A stretch of 64,000 bases of DNA. It comes from Pythium myriotylum (taxonomy: Eukaryota > Oomycota > Peronosporomycetes > Pythiales > Pythiaceae). Below are positions 47,922-58,383 of this stretch, one piece after another. The notes below the pieces were generated by a model. The model made no database searches. It was given only the letters and a program-made list of their open reading frames with translations, and was not told the DNA's origin. Numbering within the stretch: position 1 is the first letter of the stretch; each line of letters opens with the position of its first letter. The stretch lies in assembly GCA_023091665.1 (NCBI GenBank), contig JALJCQ010000026.1, positions 248,001 through 312,000 on the forward strand. The letters are read 5' to 3'. Position numbers and translations under genes: made by a program.

Positions 47922-49646
47922 TCATTTGTAGTCGGCAGCCTCGAGGTCTTCGTCCTCTTCCTCCTGCACGCTCAGAAAGATCTCGTCCGAGTCGTCGAAC
48001 AAGTGGTCGTCGTCGATGAACGACTCGACGATCGGCATCCCGTCCTCGTCGTCCTCGAGATCGTCGTCCAGCACGAACTCGCCGAACTTGTGCGTTCTGC
48101 CGCTCGCCGTGAGGTCCTCGTCGACGTCGTCGAGCCCGAGGCTCTCGAGGTCGGTCACCGTGTGCACTTCCTCGGCCGAGACCGTCGCGCCGCCGCTGTT
48201 GGTGAGGCTGACCATGTACCGACTGCTCGTGGACGACCGCGTGCTGAACTCGCTCGACATGGTCTGTCGGTCCTCCATCGAGAGCTCCCAGATCGGCTTG
48301 CGCACCTGCACGGACTCTCGCTGGCCGTCGCTGCCTTTCTTGTCGTTGTCGCTCTGGTTCTCGTTGAGCATGTGCTCGAGCTCGTGGAGTTCCTGCGCGG
48401 CGATCCACGCGGCGCTCGTGTTGTTGGTGTTGCTCACGCACTCGGTGCAAAAGTCGAGCTTCTCCGGGTACATGACGGACTCTTCGAACGCGATGACGCG
48501 CTTGACGACGCGGCACCGACTGCAGACGATCTTGAAGCAGAGCTGGCACTTGGCCTTGGTCTTGAGCGCGTTGAAGTGGCGCCCGCACGACTCGCACGAG
48601 CTCGCGTGGTACTCGGCGCTGTCCACCGACTGGCTGTGGGCTCGGCCGAAGATGCTGCTTCGCCGAAAGTCGTCCGAGATGCCCGCCGAGCCGGTGCTGA
48701 AGGACGTGAGTCGCCGCAGGAAGCTGCCGTTGCTGCCGAGACTCCGCGAGCGCCCCGACATGGACGAGTTGACGCTGCTGCTGCCGCCGCTGCTGTGGCT
48801 ACTGCGACTGTCTCGACTCGAGCCGCGGCCTCGTCCGTCGGGCTCGGGCGTCGGCAAGGTGCGGAGACAGAACATGAGCTTTTTCATCATCGCGAGATGC
48901 ACGGTCGTGGGGCACGCGTTGACGGCCATGTCGACCGTGAGCCCGAGCGCGACGCGGTCCTTGACGCCGCCGAGCGGGTTGAGCAGCCCTTTGAAGAAGA
49001 CGTCGACGCCGTGCTGCTTGCGCTGGCGGTAGAGGTAGCAGTAGGAGACGTGGCCTCGCGAGATGTGCGAGTCCTTGTGGAACTCGGGCACGGCCGAGAG
49101 CTTGACCGAGTGCGCGAGCAGGAAGCCGACGGTCTCGCCGTCGGGCGTCGTGGTCATGCCCGAGGCCTCGAGGTAGACGTAGTCGCGCTGCTTGTTGAGC
49201 GACGCGTGGTTGCGCAGCACCCACTTGACCGTGAGCGCGTCGAACGGGTCGGCCGACGTCGGCGGCGTGAGGATCGCGAGGATGCGGCTGTCGAGCAGGT
49301 CTCCTTGCGCGAGCGCGTTCTCGATGTGCATGGCCTCGGGCGTGAAGTTGACGGCGCCGTGGAGCACGTCCTCGAGCGTCGCCGGGATGAGCCCGACGGC
49401 CATGACCTCGGGCGCCTCGCGCTCCGTGCTGCGGTAGCAGACGACCTGGTGCTTGTCCTTGACGAGCTTCCACCGCTTGGCGTCCACGCGGCTCTGGCGC
49501 TCGTGGCGGTGGACGTGGTACCGGTAGACGGCGTCCTTGAGCAGCTCGTCGGCGAGCGTGCGCGACTTGTCGATGAAGTCGGGCGGCAGGCGCACCTGCT
49601 GCATGTACTGCGAGGCGCTGAGCATGAAGGCGCGCCGCTTGGCCAT
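47922..49646 (-). CDS. START + FYVE-like zinc-finger protein 3
   Basis: The start MAKRRAFMLSASQYM gives 574 residues; the frame runs on to 49979, but that extension is promoter-like and GC-repetitive. The START-like region (about 1-265) includes VDAKRWKLVKDKHQVVCYRS, VGLIPATLEDVLHGAVNFTPEAM, YVYLEASG, GFLLAHSVKL and GVDVFFKGLLNP. A Ser-rich linker (270-345) precedes the finger at 351-403 (CESCGRHFNALKTKAKC, CFKIVCSRC, CTEC). The C-terminus is acidic (VDEDLTASG, DDDLEDDEDG, EEEDEDLEAAD) and lacks the shared terminal helix. It could be a lipid-sensing scaffold; no catalytic motif is visible. Confidence 0.8.
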   Translation of the reverse strand: MAKRRAFMLSASQYMQQVRLPPDFIDKSRTLADELLKDAVYRYHVHRHERQSRVDAKRWKLVKDKHQVVCYRSTEREAPEVMAVGLIPATLEDVLHGAVNFTPEAMHIENALAQGDLLDSRILAILTPPTSADPFDALTVKWVLRNHASLNKQRDYVYLEASGMTTTPDGETVGFLLAHSVKLSAVPEFHKDSHISRGHVSYCYLYRQRKQHGVDVFFKGLLNPLGGVKDRVALGLTVDMAVNACPTTVHLAMMKKLMFCLRTLPTPEPDGRGRGSSRDSRSSHSSGGSSSVNSSMSGRSRSLGSNGSFLRRLTSFSTGSAGISDDFRRSSIFGRAHSQSVDSAEYHASSCESCGRHFNALKTKAKCQLCFKIVCSRCRVVKRVIAFEESVMYPEKLDFCTECVSNTNNTSAAWIAAQELHELEHMLNENQSDNDKKGSDGQRESVQVRKPIWELSMEDRQTMSSEFSTRSSTSSRYMVSLTNSGGATVSAEEVHTVTDLESLGLDDVDEDLTASGRTHKFGEFVLDDDLEDDEDGMPIVESFIDDDHLFDDSDEIFLSVQEEEDEDLEAADYK

Positions 49647-49681
49647 GGTGCGTCCTCTGGATGGGATGGGATGGGATGCCG

Positions 49682-49737
49682 CCGGACGCCTCTGGACCGC
49701 CCCGGACAGGACCGGACGGGAGCTCCGGACGCCGGAC
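49682..49737 (-). promoter_or_regulatory. CCGGAC repeats
   Basis: CCGGAC occurs five times in about 55 bp, once as TCCGGAC (49724), just upstream of START/FYVE 3. A GGGAT tandem lies between it and the ATG (about 49658-49676). Confidence 0.45.
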
Positions 49738-50620
49738 AGCGCGGGTCGGTCGTGGTTTTCGCGAGTGAGTGTTGACCCCCGAGAGCGGCAGCTGCCTGCG
49801 GCCTGGCGCTGACACGCTTCCGGTAAAACCGATGGATGACCACGGGGGGGAAGGGAGGGAGGAGGGAAGAGGCCGTGCAGACAAAGAGCCCGGAGAGGCC
49901 GCGGCGGATAGATGGGGAGAGCAAAGGCAAAGTGGCGGCGCCAACGCAGCGCGGAAGGATGCGCGATCGCGCGAGGCACGGCGCGCGACTTTTCGAGGCG
50001 TCTGTCTGTGTTCTTGCGCCCGCCGGACGCGAATCTGACGCATGCCGGGGCGGTTCAATCGCCACGCGCGTTCATTGAACCGGACCAAGAGCCAGATGGC
50101 GGCAAAAGCAAAAAACCACAAAAAGTCAATAAAAAAAAATGTTCTCAACGGTGCAATGCCACGATGCAGAAGGGCAGGGCAGAACCTCCGGATCCCACAC
50201 CTCGAATCGATCGGGAGGGGGGCGGTCTATCCACGGGAAAATGGACCCCAGCCAACAGAGCGGGAGGAGGCCGCGCCTCTCGTCATCCTGAGCGCGGCAG
50301 TTAGTCTACCGGATGGAGGATTGCTACTGACGGGTTTTCCTTGTGTAGAGGCCCGCCACGCGCCAACACGAACCGAGACAACGCGCGCGAGAAAAAAGAA
50401 AGAAAAAATAAAAAATAAACCGCAGAAAGCATAGGAGGACCTCTTGTTGGCGTCCAGTGAGGACACCAGCTGGACGGGAGAAATGAGTTCTTCCGGATCG
50501 TTCTCAGAAGCCCCGACGGCGAGTTCGACCCAGACAGCCAGTTCAGTTAGAGACATCGGTTCCAATGTTATGAACACGTTCAAATATGTATAAGAAAATC
50601 TGCGACGTGTGAACGCGACT
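49738..50620. other. Intergenic
   Basis: About 880 bp with purine runs (about 50393-50420) and an isolated TCCGGA at 50187; no accepted gene. Confidence 0.45.
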
Positions 50621-52123
50621 TCAAGGAGACGACGACGCTCGCGCGCGCCGTCGTTCGCAGGCCGTCGCCAGCGCGAGACGTTCGTTCTGCGCGCTCTGCG
50701 TCGCGTACGTCGCGTCGGCCAGCGCCTGCAGATGCAGCAGCGTGTCCGCGAGGTTGAAGCGGCTGGCGCTCAGTCGTCGCGACGTCTCGGCGTGCGTCGC
50801 GAGTCGTGGGCGCGGCGCGGGCTCGCCACACGTCGCAGTCGACTGCATCGACACGACCGAGCTCGTGAGCGTCGCGCCCGAGTCGCCAGAGCACGTCCGA
50901 GACCGTCGCTTCTTTGCCGACAGAAACCTGGACGGCGCCTTGTCGTACTTGGGTCGGATGTCCTCGCCGAACGCGCCGGTCGTCGGCGTCGAGCCCCGTT
51001 GAGACGGATCGAGACGACTCTGCGACGCGTACACGTCGTCGTTGTGGTCCGAGAGCGTGAGCACGCACGCCATGCAGCAGCGCACCCTGTCGCGGTGCGT
51101 GCGAGGGTCCAGACCGGGCTGGAAGACCGTGATGGTCTCGGAACAGGTCGAGCACACGGGCACGCAGCACGTCTCGCAGCGCCGACGCTTCTTCCACGGC
51201 CACGGTGGCGCCTTGCCGCAGTGGTAGCACTTGCTGCTGCTCTTCACCTTGGTCTTGACGGTTTCCGTTGACCGCGTGGGCGAGAGTTGAGGCGGGCGGT
51301 TCTCGTGGAACCACATGAGCTTCTTCGTGAGCGCCAGAGACGGGAGATCGCAGATCGAAGCGATCGCCGTGGCGCCTTCGGAGAGCGCCACGCGCTTCCA
51401 CATGCCGCCTTGCATGTCGATCGTCGCGATGGCCCAGACGTCGACCTTGGACTGCGTGAGCTCGCGGTAGAAGTGACACGTGGCCATCTTGCCTCGTACG
51501 ATGCCGCGTCGGGAGAGCGCCGGCGTCACGGCGAACTCGATCGAGTGGCAGAGGTGGTAGCCGATGCGCTCGCCGTCGGGTCGCACGTTGATGCCTGTCG
51601 CCTCGAGGAAGACAAAGTCTCGTTGCTTGACGAAGCTGCTGAGACCCGACGGGGCTCGTCGAAGCACCCACTTGACGCCACAGTACCGAAACGGATCCAC
51701 TGCTGCCACGTGCGTGGTCGTGTGGAGCACGAGCCCGTCGATGTCGTCGCAGCGCGTGGCCGCCATCTTGACGTGCATGGCTTCGCTCGTGGGCGCGACC
51801 GTGGCGAACATGACGTCCTCGAGACTCGCGTGGATCGTGCCCATGGCCATGAGTCGAGGCAGCACGATCTCATCCTCCGCCGACGACGATCGAGGCGAGT
51901 CGGACTGCGGCGTGCGCTGCTGGTAGATGTCGAGTGCGTCGCGCTGCATGAGCGGCGACCAGTCCGCTCGCACGAGTCCGTAGGTCTGCAGCTGGAAGTG
52001 GTCGTACTGTTCGAGATACTCGTCGAGCAGCAGCCTCGCGAGCTGCTCGAGCTGCTCGCTCTCCTCCGATTGTGCACGGAGTGGCGGGAAGGGCTGCCGG
52101 TCCATCGGCGCTCGCACGGGCAT
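50621..52123 (-). CDS. START + FYVE-like zinc-finger protein 4
   Basis: The protein has 500 residues; a second ATG at residue 7 is possible. START-like region about 15-280: LMAMGTIHASLEDVMFATVAPTSEAM, RYCGVKWVLRR, RDFVFLEATG, GYHLCHSIEFAV and KVDVWAIATID. The finger is at 299-353 (CYHCGKAPP, CETCCVPVCSTC, CCMAC). The first cysteine pair is followed by a Trp/Pro and basic segment (WPWKKRRRC), the most basic finger in the family but still without the RKHHCR motif. A degenerate form of the shared C-terminal helix is seen (LLHLQALADATYATQ). The initiator at 52147 supports a start at 52123. Confidence 0.8.
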   Translation of the reverse strand: MPVRAPMDRQPFPPLRAQSEESEQLEQLARLLLDEYLEQYDHFQLQTYGLVRADWSPLMQRDALDIYQQRTPQSDSPRSSSAEDEIVLPRLMAMGTIHASLEDVMFATVAPTSEAMHVKMAATRCDDIDGLVLHTTTHVAAVDPFRYCGVKWVLRRAPSGLSSFVKQRDFVFLEATGINVRPDGERIGYHLCHSIEFAVTPALSRRGIVRGKMATCHFYRELTQSKVDVWAIATIDMQGGMWKRVALSEGATAIASICDLPSLALTKKLMWFHENRPPQLSPTRSTETVKTKVKSSSKCYHCGKAPPWPWKKRRRCETCCVPVCSTCSETITVFQPGLDPRTHRDRVRCCMACVLTLSDHNDDVYASQSRLDPSQRGSTPTTGAFGEDIRPKYDKAPSRFLSAKKRRSRTCSGDSGATLTSSVVSMQSTATCGEPAPRPRLATHAETSRRLSASRFNLADTLLHLQALADATYATQSAQNERLALATACERRRARASSSP

Positions 52124-52146
52124 TGAGCGAGTGCGTGTGGAGCGAG

Positions 52147-52160
52147 AAATGGAGAAGTGA
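52147..52160 (-). promoter_or_regulatory. Initiator plus CATTT, START/FYVE 4
   Basis: The minus strand reads TCACTTCTCCATTT: TCAYTYY, two bases, CATTT. This is the same spacing as at 11809. It predicts a leader of about 35 nt. Confidence 0.6.
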
Positions 52161-52369
52161 CGGAGATGAGAGAAGCTGCGTTTCGCCAGAGCGAAGCGAG
52201 CGAGAGAGACGCGAGCCGATGGCTCATCGGTGAGTTACGGAGCCCTTCGGATGACCCGAGAGAGAGAGAGAAGGCTCACACGCCCGTGTCCCTCCGACGA
52301 GTGTGCTACGACGGACGCGAAGAAGACCGACGATGACGAGGACGCTTGAGCGCCCTGAAACGCTCGAGC

Positions 52370-52382
52370 AGGTGAGACCGTG
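52370..52382 (-). promoter_or_regulatory. CACGGTCTCACCT motif
   Basis: Twelve of 13 bases of the recurrent motif on the minus strand, about 250 bp upstream of START/FYVE 4. Confidence 0.35.
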
Positions 52383-53563
52383 GGAGCCAGTCTGTCAGTC
52401 GAACACTAGACAGGCCGAGCGGCAAGCTTCGATATTTTCTGAGATGTCGGGGTGGCTCGAGCGTGACGAGTCGGAATGGATTCGGAGGACGCGAGCCAGC
52501 TGCACGGGTCAGCCATCGTTCGTGTCGCTGGAGCCGCCAGCTTCTTCCTCGAGATGCTGACCCATCAGTCAGTTTAACACGCGCCATCTCCCTTGAGACC
52601 GCTGCCCAGCTGCCTGTCACGCGTGGAAAGTTTGGCAGGCCTGGTGCACCCTGGTGACCCCAGCGCATGAAAACCACGTCATCCGCCACGTACGAGAATA
52701 ATGGCGCTCAGGAGCGAATCCAATGGAGGCCGCGTCGAGTTTGTGGCGAGGCTGACGGAGACAAGGAGCGAGGGGCTGGAATCCCAGATCTTCCCGCCTT
52801 CGTCGCGAGGCTTCGGAAACAAGAGGCAGCTGAGTGCTGCGTCTCTGTGTGCTGCGTTGCCGTGAGCCTGTCGACGGCCATCAGGATGTAGCTGGACTAA
52901 CACAATCTGTGCGTGGCCACGAGTTGATGGGCGGAAAGACAGTGGACGGAGAGACCATGAAGAAGCCATCGCCACCCACGGTCGGGCGTTCGTGCTGGCG
53001 CGTGCCAAGTGGGCTCTCGCAGATTACACCGCGTGGTTCTCATCAAGAGCAATCGTGACCTAGTGGTTTCTGGTGCGTCATCCGCGATGCCATGCTTGAG
53101 GTGTGCGACATAATGGGAAGCTTTTCCTCGCTTCCTCGAAGCCATCAACTCCCTGTTGGCGACATGCCATGTCGCATCTACTACGTCGATCAATCGCGTA
53201 GAATTTGTGGGTCCATGCAGTCGCGGCCCTTTCGCGAGTGGCGTGCGTTGACTCTGGCGTTGGGTGAAAGCTCGCAGCATTCCCAATGCTCGTCGCTTTC
53301 GGTTTGATCGCGTGCCATGTCCGAGTTGTGGTCTCCAGAGCTCGAACATGGTCCCTCCAGCCAGAATCAGAGCGAGTGGGTGAGCATGCGATGACAAAGT
53401 TGCATGGTCCACGTTGCCGACGACGAACAACACGACGGGTCTTGAGCGATCACGAGCACACTTCGTCACCCATCGCCGAGCTAGTCATCTAGAGTCCTTT
53501 CCACCCCAGATTCCAAGTCATCCACAAACAGAATCGCACACAGATCCACGATTGCGGCACGCC
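52383..53563. other. Intergenic
   Basis: Frames up to 190 codons (minus strand 52897-53469) lack any domain, signal peptide or paralogue; I do not accept them. Confidence 0.4.
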
Positions 53564-53779
53564 ATGTCGTGTCCAGCGTTGCATGGAAAGGAGCATCTTC
53601 AACCAACGCGATCTTTCTCAGGCGTTACACATCGTCACCACAGTGAACGAGCTTCAAATCCTTTCGTTGCAGTGACTACCGAGGCCAGACGGCACGTTCG
53701 GATAAAAGTGAAGCTCCGCTCAACGTTGGGAAAGCTCGTCTCCTTAGTCTCGCCAACTAAAGCGTACGCGACGCCATAG
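53564..53779 (+). CDS. Possible small basic protein
   Basis: A 71-codon frame starting MSCPALHGKEHL, rich in His/Arg/Lys (RRHVRIKVKLRSTLGKL), with no recognised motif. Its frame extends further 5' without an obvious start signal. It may be a genuine small gene or chance. Confidence 0.2.
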   Translation: MSCPALHGKEHLQPTRSFSGVTHRHHSERASNPFVAVTTEARRHVRIKVKLRSTLGKLVSLVSPTKAYATP

Positions 53780-54331
53780 GCGTCACCAGCCTGAATCTCT
53801 CTCGCGAGGTCGAGGCAGAGGCTGCAGAGCTCGAGTCCAGATCGGCGCTGGAACTGCGTTAACTCAGCGTTGACCAGCCACAGCGAGCAGCCTGCCAGTT
53901 CACAGTCGGGGCCCCTTCGTTCCGACCTTCGCAGCGTCGTACTGGCCTTGTCTCTGCCCTGCTTGACTGATCTCGCAGGTAGTCAGAACTCTTTATATCC
54001 TATATAAGTATATTAGTTTCCAACTGAACATAGTTTTTATGGGTAGACATTCTGACTCGTACTGATTCTACGCTGGTAAGTGGTGGATGCCGGTCCACTT
54101 CCGAACCGATCTCGTCGCCTCTGGCAGAAAGCACTGCGACAACCGCTCTCTACCCACTGAGTGGCCAGTGCTTCGTGTGTTCCTACAACCACGTGAAGCC
54201 GAGAGAGCGCTGACGAGGGCGGGGGATGCGCCCTCTTGACCACTCTCGAGCGTCATGCGGCGCGCTCTGCCGGCCACCGGCGCATTCTCGCTTCGTCTGC
54301 CTCGCGAGGAAACTTCTCTGCGCTCTCCGCG
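53780..54331. other. Upstream region of START/FYVE 5
   Basis: An AT-rich patch with TATATAAG-like words near 54000-54015 lies about 320 bp before the ATG; otherwise nothing. Confidence 0.35.
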
Positions 54332-55675
54332 ATGAAGTTCCCCGTGGCTCGCGACGTCTTTGAGCCGCTGGAGCTCTCGCGCCAGGAGATCGTGGATCTC
54401 GAAGGACTCGCCGACAGTGTGCTTGACGAAACGCTGCAAAGTGCGACGCGTCTGCTTGAGAACGAAAACGGCTGTGTCAACGAACATGCGTGGAAGAAAC
54501 TCAAGCAATTCGATGGGCTTTCGCTCTATCGAGAACGCACGGCCGGCGCGACTGGCTCACGAATGCGACGTGGCACACTCGCCAGTCGCAGCAACTCGGC
54601 GCTAGTTAATGCGCCGCCGTCGTTCCTCCTCGTGGGCCAGGTGCTCTGCGGCCTCGATGATCTCATGTACGGCATGTCGACGGCGACGGCTGAAGAGCAG
54701 CGAATCCGATCCTCGTATGTGCCCGATGGCATTGTAGACTGCCAGTTGATCCACGAAATCCACAAGCCCAACAAGAACGCACCTTATCACCATCTCAACC
54801 TACAATGGCTCGCCACGACCGCGGGCAGCGTGCCACTCACTCGACCGAGAGATTACGTTGTCGTCGATGGCGCTGGTACTTTAGACGACAACTCACTGGC
54901 CCCACGCGTCGGTTACAGCTTGCGCCACTCTGTCCAGCTCGACGATGCGCAACCTCTGGACCACTGGAAGATCGTGCGAGGCGCCATGTCCATTTGCGGC
55001 GTCTTCCACGAAGTCTACCCGACCGTCGTCCACGTCTACATGAAGATGACCTTTGAGCCTCGTGCACGGGGAGCAATCAACAAGAGTCTGGCCACGGCTG
55101 CGGCGATCGACTACGCTGCAGCTCTGCCACGCATGTGCGAAGCCTCTCAGATGAAGAAGCTCACGGCCGCAGTGCGAGCGACCGAGCGAAGCCGTAACAA
55201 ACCGTCGTCAACGGAAGCGACGGACGAGTGCGAGAACCCCCTCGCCACCAGCTACGGTAGTAACGCGACCAGCGTACGAAGCAGCATCGGCCACCGACGG
55301 ATGGGCGGAGACTCCTGTGGCTCGTGCTGCAACCACGTCCGGTACACGGCAGCGGAGGAGGACGAGGCGACCTGCGAGCTGTGCCGACAGGTTCAATGCC
55401 GACACTGCCGGATCCGTAAAGAGCTGAGCTTCGTGGGGCGGTACAACCGTGTCCACAGGAGCCGCCACACGTTCTGCAGTGACTGTATCAGCCGCACAAT
55501 TCACCGCAATGCAACACAGGTTGCCACGTTCGAACTCGCTCAGAACGAGCGCCTCTTCAGCTCGGTCGTGGCCACGGAGCGGTCGACAGAGGCGCTCAAA
55601 GCTGCCTGGCGAGCCAGTACGCTGACTAGTGATTTTAGGGAAACAGTGACCTATTCTGTGGACTGGAGTCCGTAA
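54332..55675 (+). CDS. START + FYVE-like zinc-finger protein 5
   Basis: The start MKFPVARDVFEPLEL, matching the MKFP starts of paralogues 6 and 7, gives 447 residues. START-like region about 1-285: WKKLKQFDGLSLYRERTAG, LVGQVLCGLDDLMYGMSTATAEEQRIRSS in pieces, NLQWLATT, RPRDYVVVDGAG, GYSLRHSVQLDD and VVHVYMKMTFEPRARG. The finger is at 329-385 (CGSCCNHVRY, CELCRQVQCRHC, FCSDC), with a long loop carrying RKELSFVGRYNRVHRS shared only with paralogue 6. It lacks the long low-complexity tail and terminal helix. The close match to the next gene indicates a recent tandem duplication. Confidence 0.8.
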   Translation: MKFPVARDVFEPLELSRQEIVDLEGLADSVLDETLQSATRLLENENGCVNEHAWKKLKQFDGLSLYRERTAGATGSRMRRGTLASRSNSALVNAPPSFLLVGQVLCGLDDLMYGMSTATAEEQRIRSSYVPDGIVDCQLIHEIHKPNKNAPYHHLNLQWLATTAGSVPLTRPRDYVVVDGAGTLDDNSLAPRVGYSLRHSVQLDDAQPLDHWKIVRGAMSICGVFHEVYPTVVHVYMKMTFEPRARGAINKSLATAAAIDYAAALPRMCEASQMKKLTAAVRATERSRNKPSSTEATDECENPLATSYGSNATSVRSSIGHRRMGGDSCGSCCNHVRYTAAEEDEATCELCRQVQCRHCRIRKELSFVGRYNRVHRSRHTFCSDCISRTIHRNATQVATFELAQNERLFSSVVATERSTEALKAAWRASTLTSDFRETVTYSVDWSP

Positions 55676-56231
55676 ATACAAATCGCCACGCTTTCTCACC
55701 CACAATGCGACTTTGAACATCCAGAAGAAGGCTCTCACGCCCTGAACACAAGGGATTCGGGATGAACATCCGAGAACCAGTTCACCGACGAAACGTTATG
55801 GTCGACCATAGTATTTCTTTCAGCTGCTTGATCTGTTTATGGTTTGTGAAGGCTCCATCGACACACTCCAACGCACCTGGCCGATGGGTTTACGCTGGAG
55901 CCGGCGCGTTTCTTTACAGTTCATCACCGTGACCATGCCATGACGGCTGGTTGCACGTTGAACCCACCACTGTTCGGTGGGCGCCGACGTTACTCACCAT
56001 CCTGCCATCAATGCAGATCTCGTCTCTGCCTCCAGACCACCGAACAGAGCAGCAAATTCATCAACTGCGGCTTGCTGAGCTTGGTGACTGCGAGTGCGAC
56101 ACACGTGGAAACGCCTCTGCGACGAATAGTCTATTCCAGCAATGAAGTGTGTTTCGTGGGTGAAGATCATCGCCGTCGGTAGGCGCAGCACCAGTGCTTC
56201 CAGACGAAGTAAGACAGTCGTCAGCCACCTA
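55676..56231. other. Intergenic between the duplicated pair
   Basis: About 560 bp; no gene seen. Confidence 0.4.
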
Positions 56232-56238
56232 TCATTCT
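56232..56238 (+). promoter_or_regulatory. Initiator of START/FYVE 6
   Basis: TCATTCT fits TCAYTYY, 47-53 bp before the ATG at 56285. Confidence 0.5.
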
Positions 56239-56284
56239 GGAACTCTCTTCCACAGCCAAAGAGCTTCTCGAGTCAGCGCACAGC

Positions 56285-57544
56285 ATGAAGTTTCCGATCG
56301 CGCGTGAAGTCTTCGATCGCGTGGAAATTCAGCAGGCCCAGGAAGACGAATTTAAAGCAAAAGTTGCTACTGTCGTCGAAGAGACCTTGCAAAACGCGGC
56401 GAGACTGAGCAAAGAAGAAGGCGGAGCTATCAACAGTCGAATCTGGAGAAAGCTCAAGCAGGTAGACGGTCTCGTCATGTACCGAGAGCGGGCGAACGGA
56501 TCGGCGGGGAATCGACGAAAGCGCGAGGTATTCTCTAGGAGGAGTGGCTCATTTGCTGAGCCACCGCCTCCCACGTTCCTCGTCGTGGGCCGCGTCGCGT
56601 CCAGTCTCGACGATCTCATGTTTGCAATGTCCACAGCGACAGCCGAAGAGCAGCGAACCCGATCCTCGTACGTTCCCGATGGAGTCGTCGATTGCCAACT
56701 GCTCAAACACATAGTTTTGCCAACCGCAGCCACGCCCAACCAATACCTCAATCTCCAATGGCTCGCCATGGACACTTCGGGTGTGTCCTTCACAAAGCCG
56801 CGCGACTTCGTGGTACTCAATGGTGCTGGCATGGTCGACCACCGAGACATGGCTACTCGCGTTGGGTACTTCGTCCGCCACTCAATCCAGTTCACAGAAG
56901 CGTCTCGACTCAAAGTTGCACGCGGTGCCATGTCGATCTGCGGCATCTACCGAGAGCTTAGTGCGCCAGTAACCCACGTCTACATGTCCATTACGATCGA
57001 ACCGCGCGCACGTGGAGTCATCAACAGAAGGCTGGCGATGGCTCTCGCATCGAACTACCCGTTCGCAGTCCACCGCATCGGACAGATTTGCCAGATGAAG
57101 AAACTCACGATAGAAATGCTTACAGCCGAGAAGAGCCGCCAGGCCACCACTGCATCACCAACCGAAGTGACCAACTCACTTGGAAACAGCTACGCGAGCA
57201 ACGCGACCAGCGCAGCGAGCACACTTCACCACTCCCACTTGTCCCTCTGTTCAAGCGACCGGTGCGAGACTTGCAATAGTAGCGTCAAGTGGACGTCGCT
57301 AGAGGAGACCGAGTCCTCGTGCGTGCTATGCTACAGTCTCCTCTGTCGCAACTGCCGCGTACGCAAAGAGCTCAGCTTCCCAGGTCGCTACAACCGCGTC
57401 CACCGCAGCACGCACACGTTCTGCAGCGACTGTGTAAGTCGCTCCATGTTGCGTGAGACAAAGCAGATCGAGAGGTGGCAGCTCGAGCTCACGACTGAGA
57501 AGCAGCTACAGCCTGCGAGCAGTGGACTGAATGAGCCCGAGTAA
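56285..57544 (+). CDS. START + FYVE-like zinc-finger protein 6
   Basis: The protein has 419 residues beginning MKFPIAREVFDRVE. The START-like region (about 1-280) aligns with paralogue 5 almost throughout (VDGLVMYRERANGSAG, SSLDDLMFAMSTATAEEQ, SSYVPDGVVDCQLL, NLQWLAMD, GYFVRHSIQF, HVYMSITIEPRARGVIN). The finger is at 327-383 (CETCNSSVKW, CVLCYSLLCRNC, FCSDC) with the same RKELSFPGRYNRVHRS loop. The C-terminal tail is only about 35 residues, shorter than in paralogue 5, and has no terminal helix. The conserved R-x-R-x-Y-V-P-D-G segment in the START part distinguishes this pair from the others. Confidence 0.8.
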   Translation: MKFPIAREVFDRVEIQQAQEDEFKAKVATVVEETLQNAARLSKEEGGAINSRIWRKLKQVDGLVMYRERANGSAGNRRKREVFSRRSGSFAEPPPPTFLVVGRVASSLDDLMFAMSTATAEEQRTRSSYVPDGVVDCQLLKHIVLPTAATPNQYLNLQWLAMDTSGVSFTKPRDFVVLNGAGMVDHRDMATRVGYFVRHSIQFTEASRLKVARGAMSICGIYRELSAPVTHVYMSITIEPRARGVINRRLAMALASNYPFAVHRIGQICQMKKLTIEMLTAEKSRQATTASPTEVTNSLGNSYASNATSAASTLHHSHLSLCSSDRCETCNSSVKWTSLEETESSCVLCYSLLCRNCRVRKELSFPGRYNRVHRSTHTFCSDCVSRSMLRETKQIERWQLELTTEKQLQPASSGLNEPE

Positions 57545-57975
57545 ACCCCCGTTCTTCGCTGGTCGTACTCAATCATAGATAGTGCCACTCGTTTGACGAG
57601 AATTTGCTTTGGACGACAATCGCCCAAGCAGGAAGACACGTCGGAACCTCAGGAGGACCCGCGTGGCCTCTTCTCTGACAGCGAGTCGCCGTCATACGCT
57701 GCAACCGTGACCATCCGTTGCCTGACGATCTCCCTTGGGTTGACTGCGCGATCGAGCAGGTGCAGTTCAAGAAAAATCGAACATCTTGTGAAACCTAATA
57801 GAATCCACGTGTTCTATATTTCCGTGTTTTGTTTTCTCGTTTTTTGTTCTTGTCAGACGTGATTTGTTCCGTAAAACAGATCCGATTGAGGTTCCCTGAG
57901 ATGGCGCCGTGTGCACGTGAGCGGTTGAAGCTGTGGGGTCAGAACCCTTTTTTCGGAACAAAAAACCTGCAGGAC
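57545..57975. other. Intergenic
   Basis: About 430 bp, T-rich around 57800-57860; no gene. Confidence 0.4.
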
Positions 57976-58132
57976 CGGAACGGTTCCGCGGAGAAATCCA
58001 CTAACGCGGGAACCACTCCTGACGCACGTCGCCGGCTCGTCTGGCCGCGCGGCTTCAAATCCGGCGTCGACCGAGGAAGCCTTCCTCTCTCTCTCTCTCG
58101 CCGCCACCGCCGCGGCCTCGCAGAACGGTTCC
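57976..58132. promoter_or_regulatory. GGAACGGTTCC palindromes before START/FYVE 7
   Basis: CGGAACGGTTCCG at 57976-57988 is a perfect palindrome around a central G; GAACGGTTCC recurs at 58123-58132. Both lie 250-410 bp upstream of the ATG. The word also appears upstream of the GNAT gene. Confidence 0.4.
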
Positions 58133-58383
58133 AAGCGGTGGCCGGTGCGCCTCCAGTATTCTCCGTCCCCGGAACACTCTTGGCTCTCGCGTCCAGTATC
58201 CGCTCCCCACGATCTCTGTTCCACGACGTCCCCGTCCGCCTCAACCTCCTCTGCCGTTTCCCCACTCCAAGCACCAGTGGCCCGCCCATCTCACAGAAAT
58301 CCACCGGCGCCTCTTCCCTCTCTCTCTCCCATCGCTGTTCCGGGAGTGATCCACGACCACGTCGGCCCAGAACCGAAATCTCC

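Noticed and set aside
48003..49775. 590-codon frame opposite START/FYVE 3
   Set aside because: Antisense shadow; the composition follows from the complementary coding sequence.
52897..53469. 190-codon minus-strand frame between START/FYVE 4 and 5
   Set aside because: No domain, signal peptide or paralogue, and unremarkable codon use.
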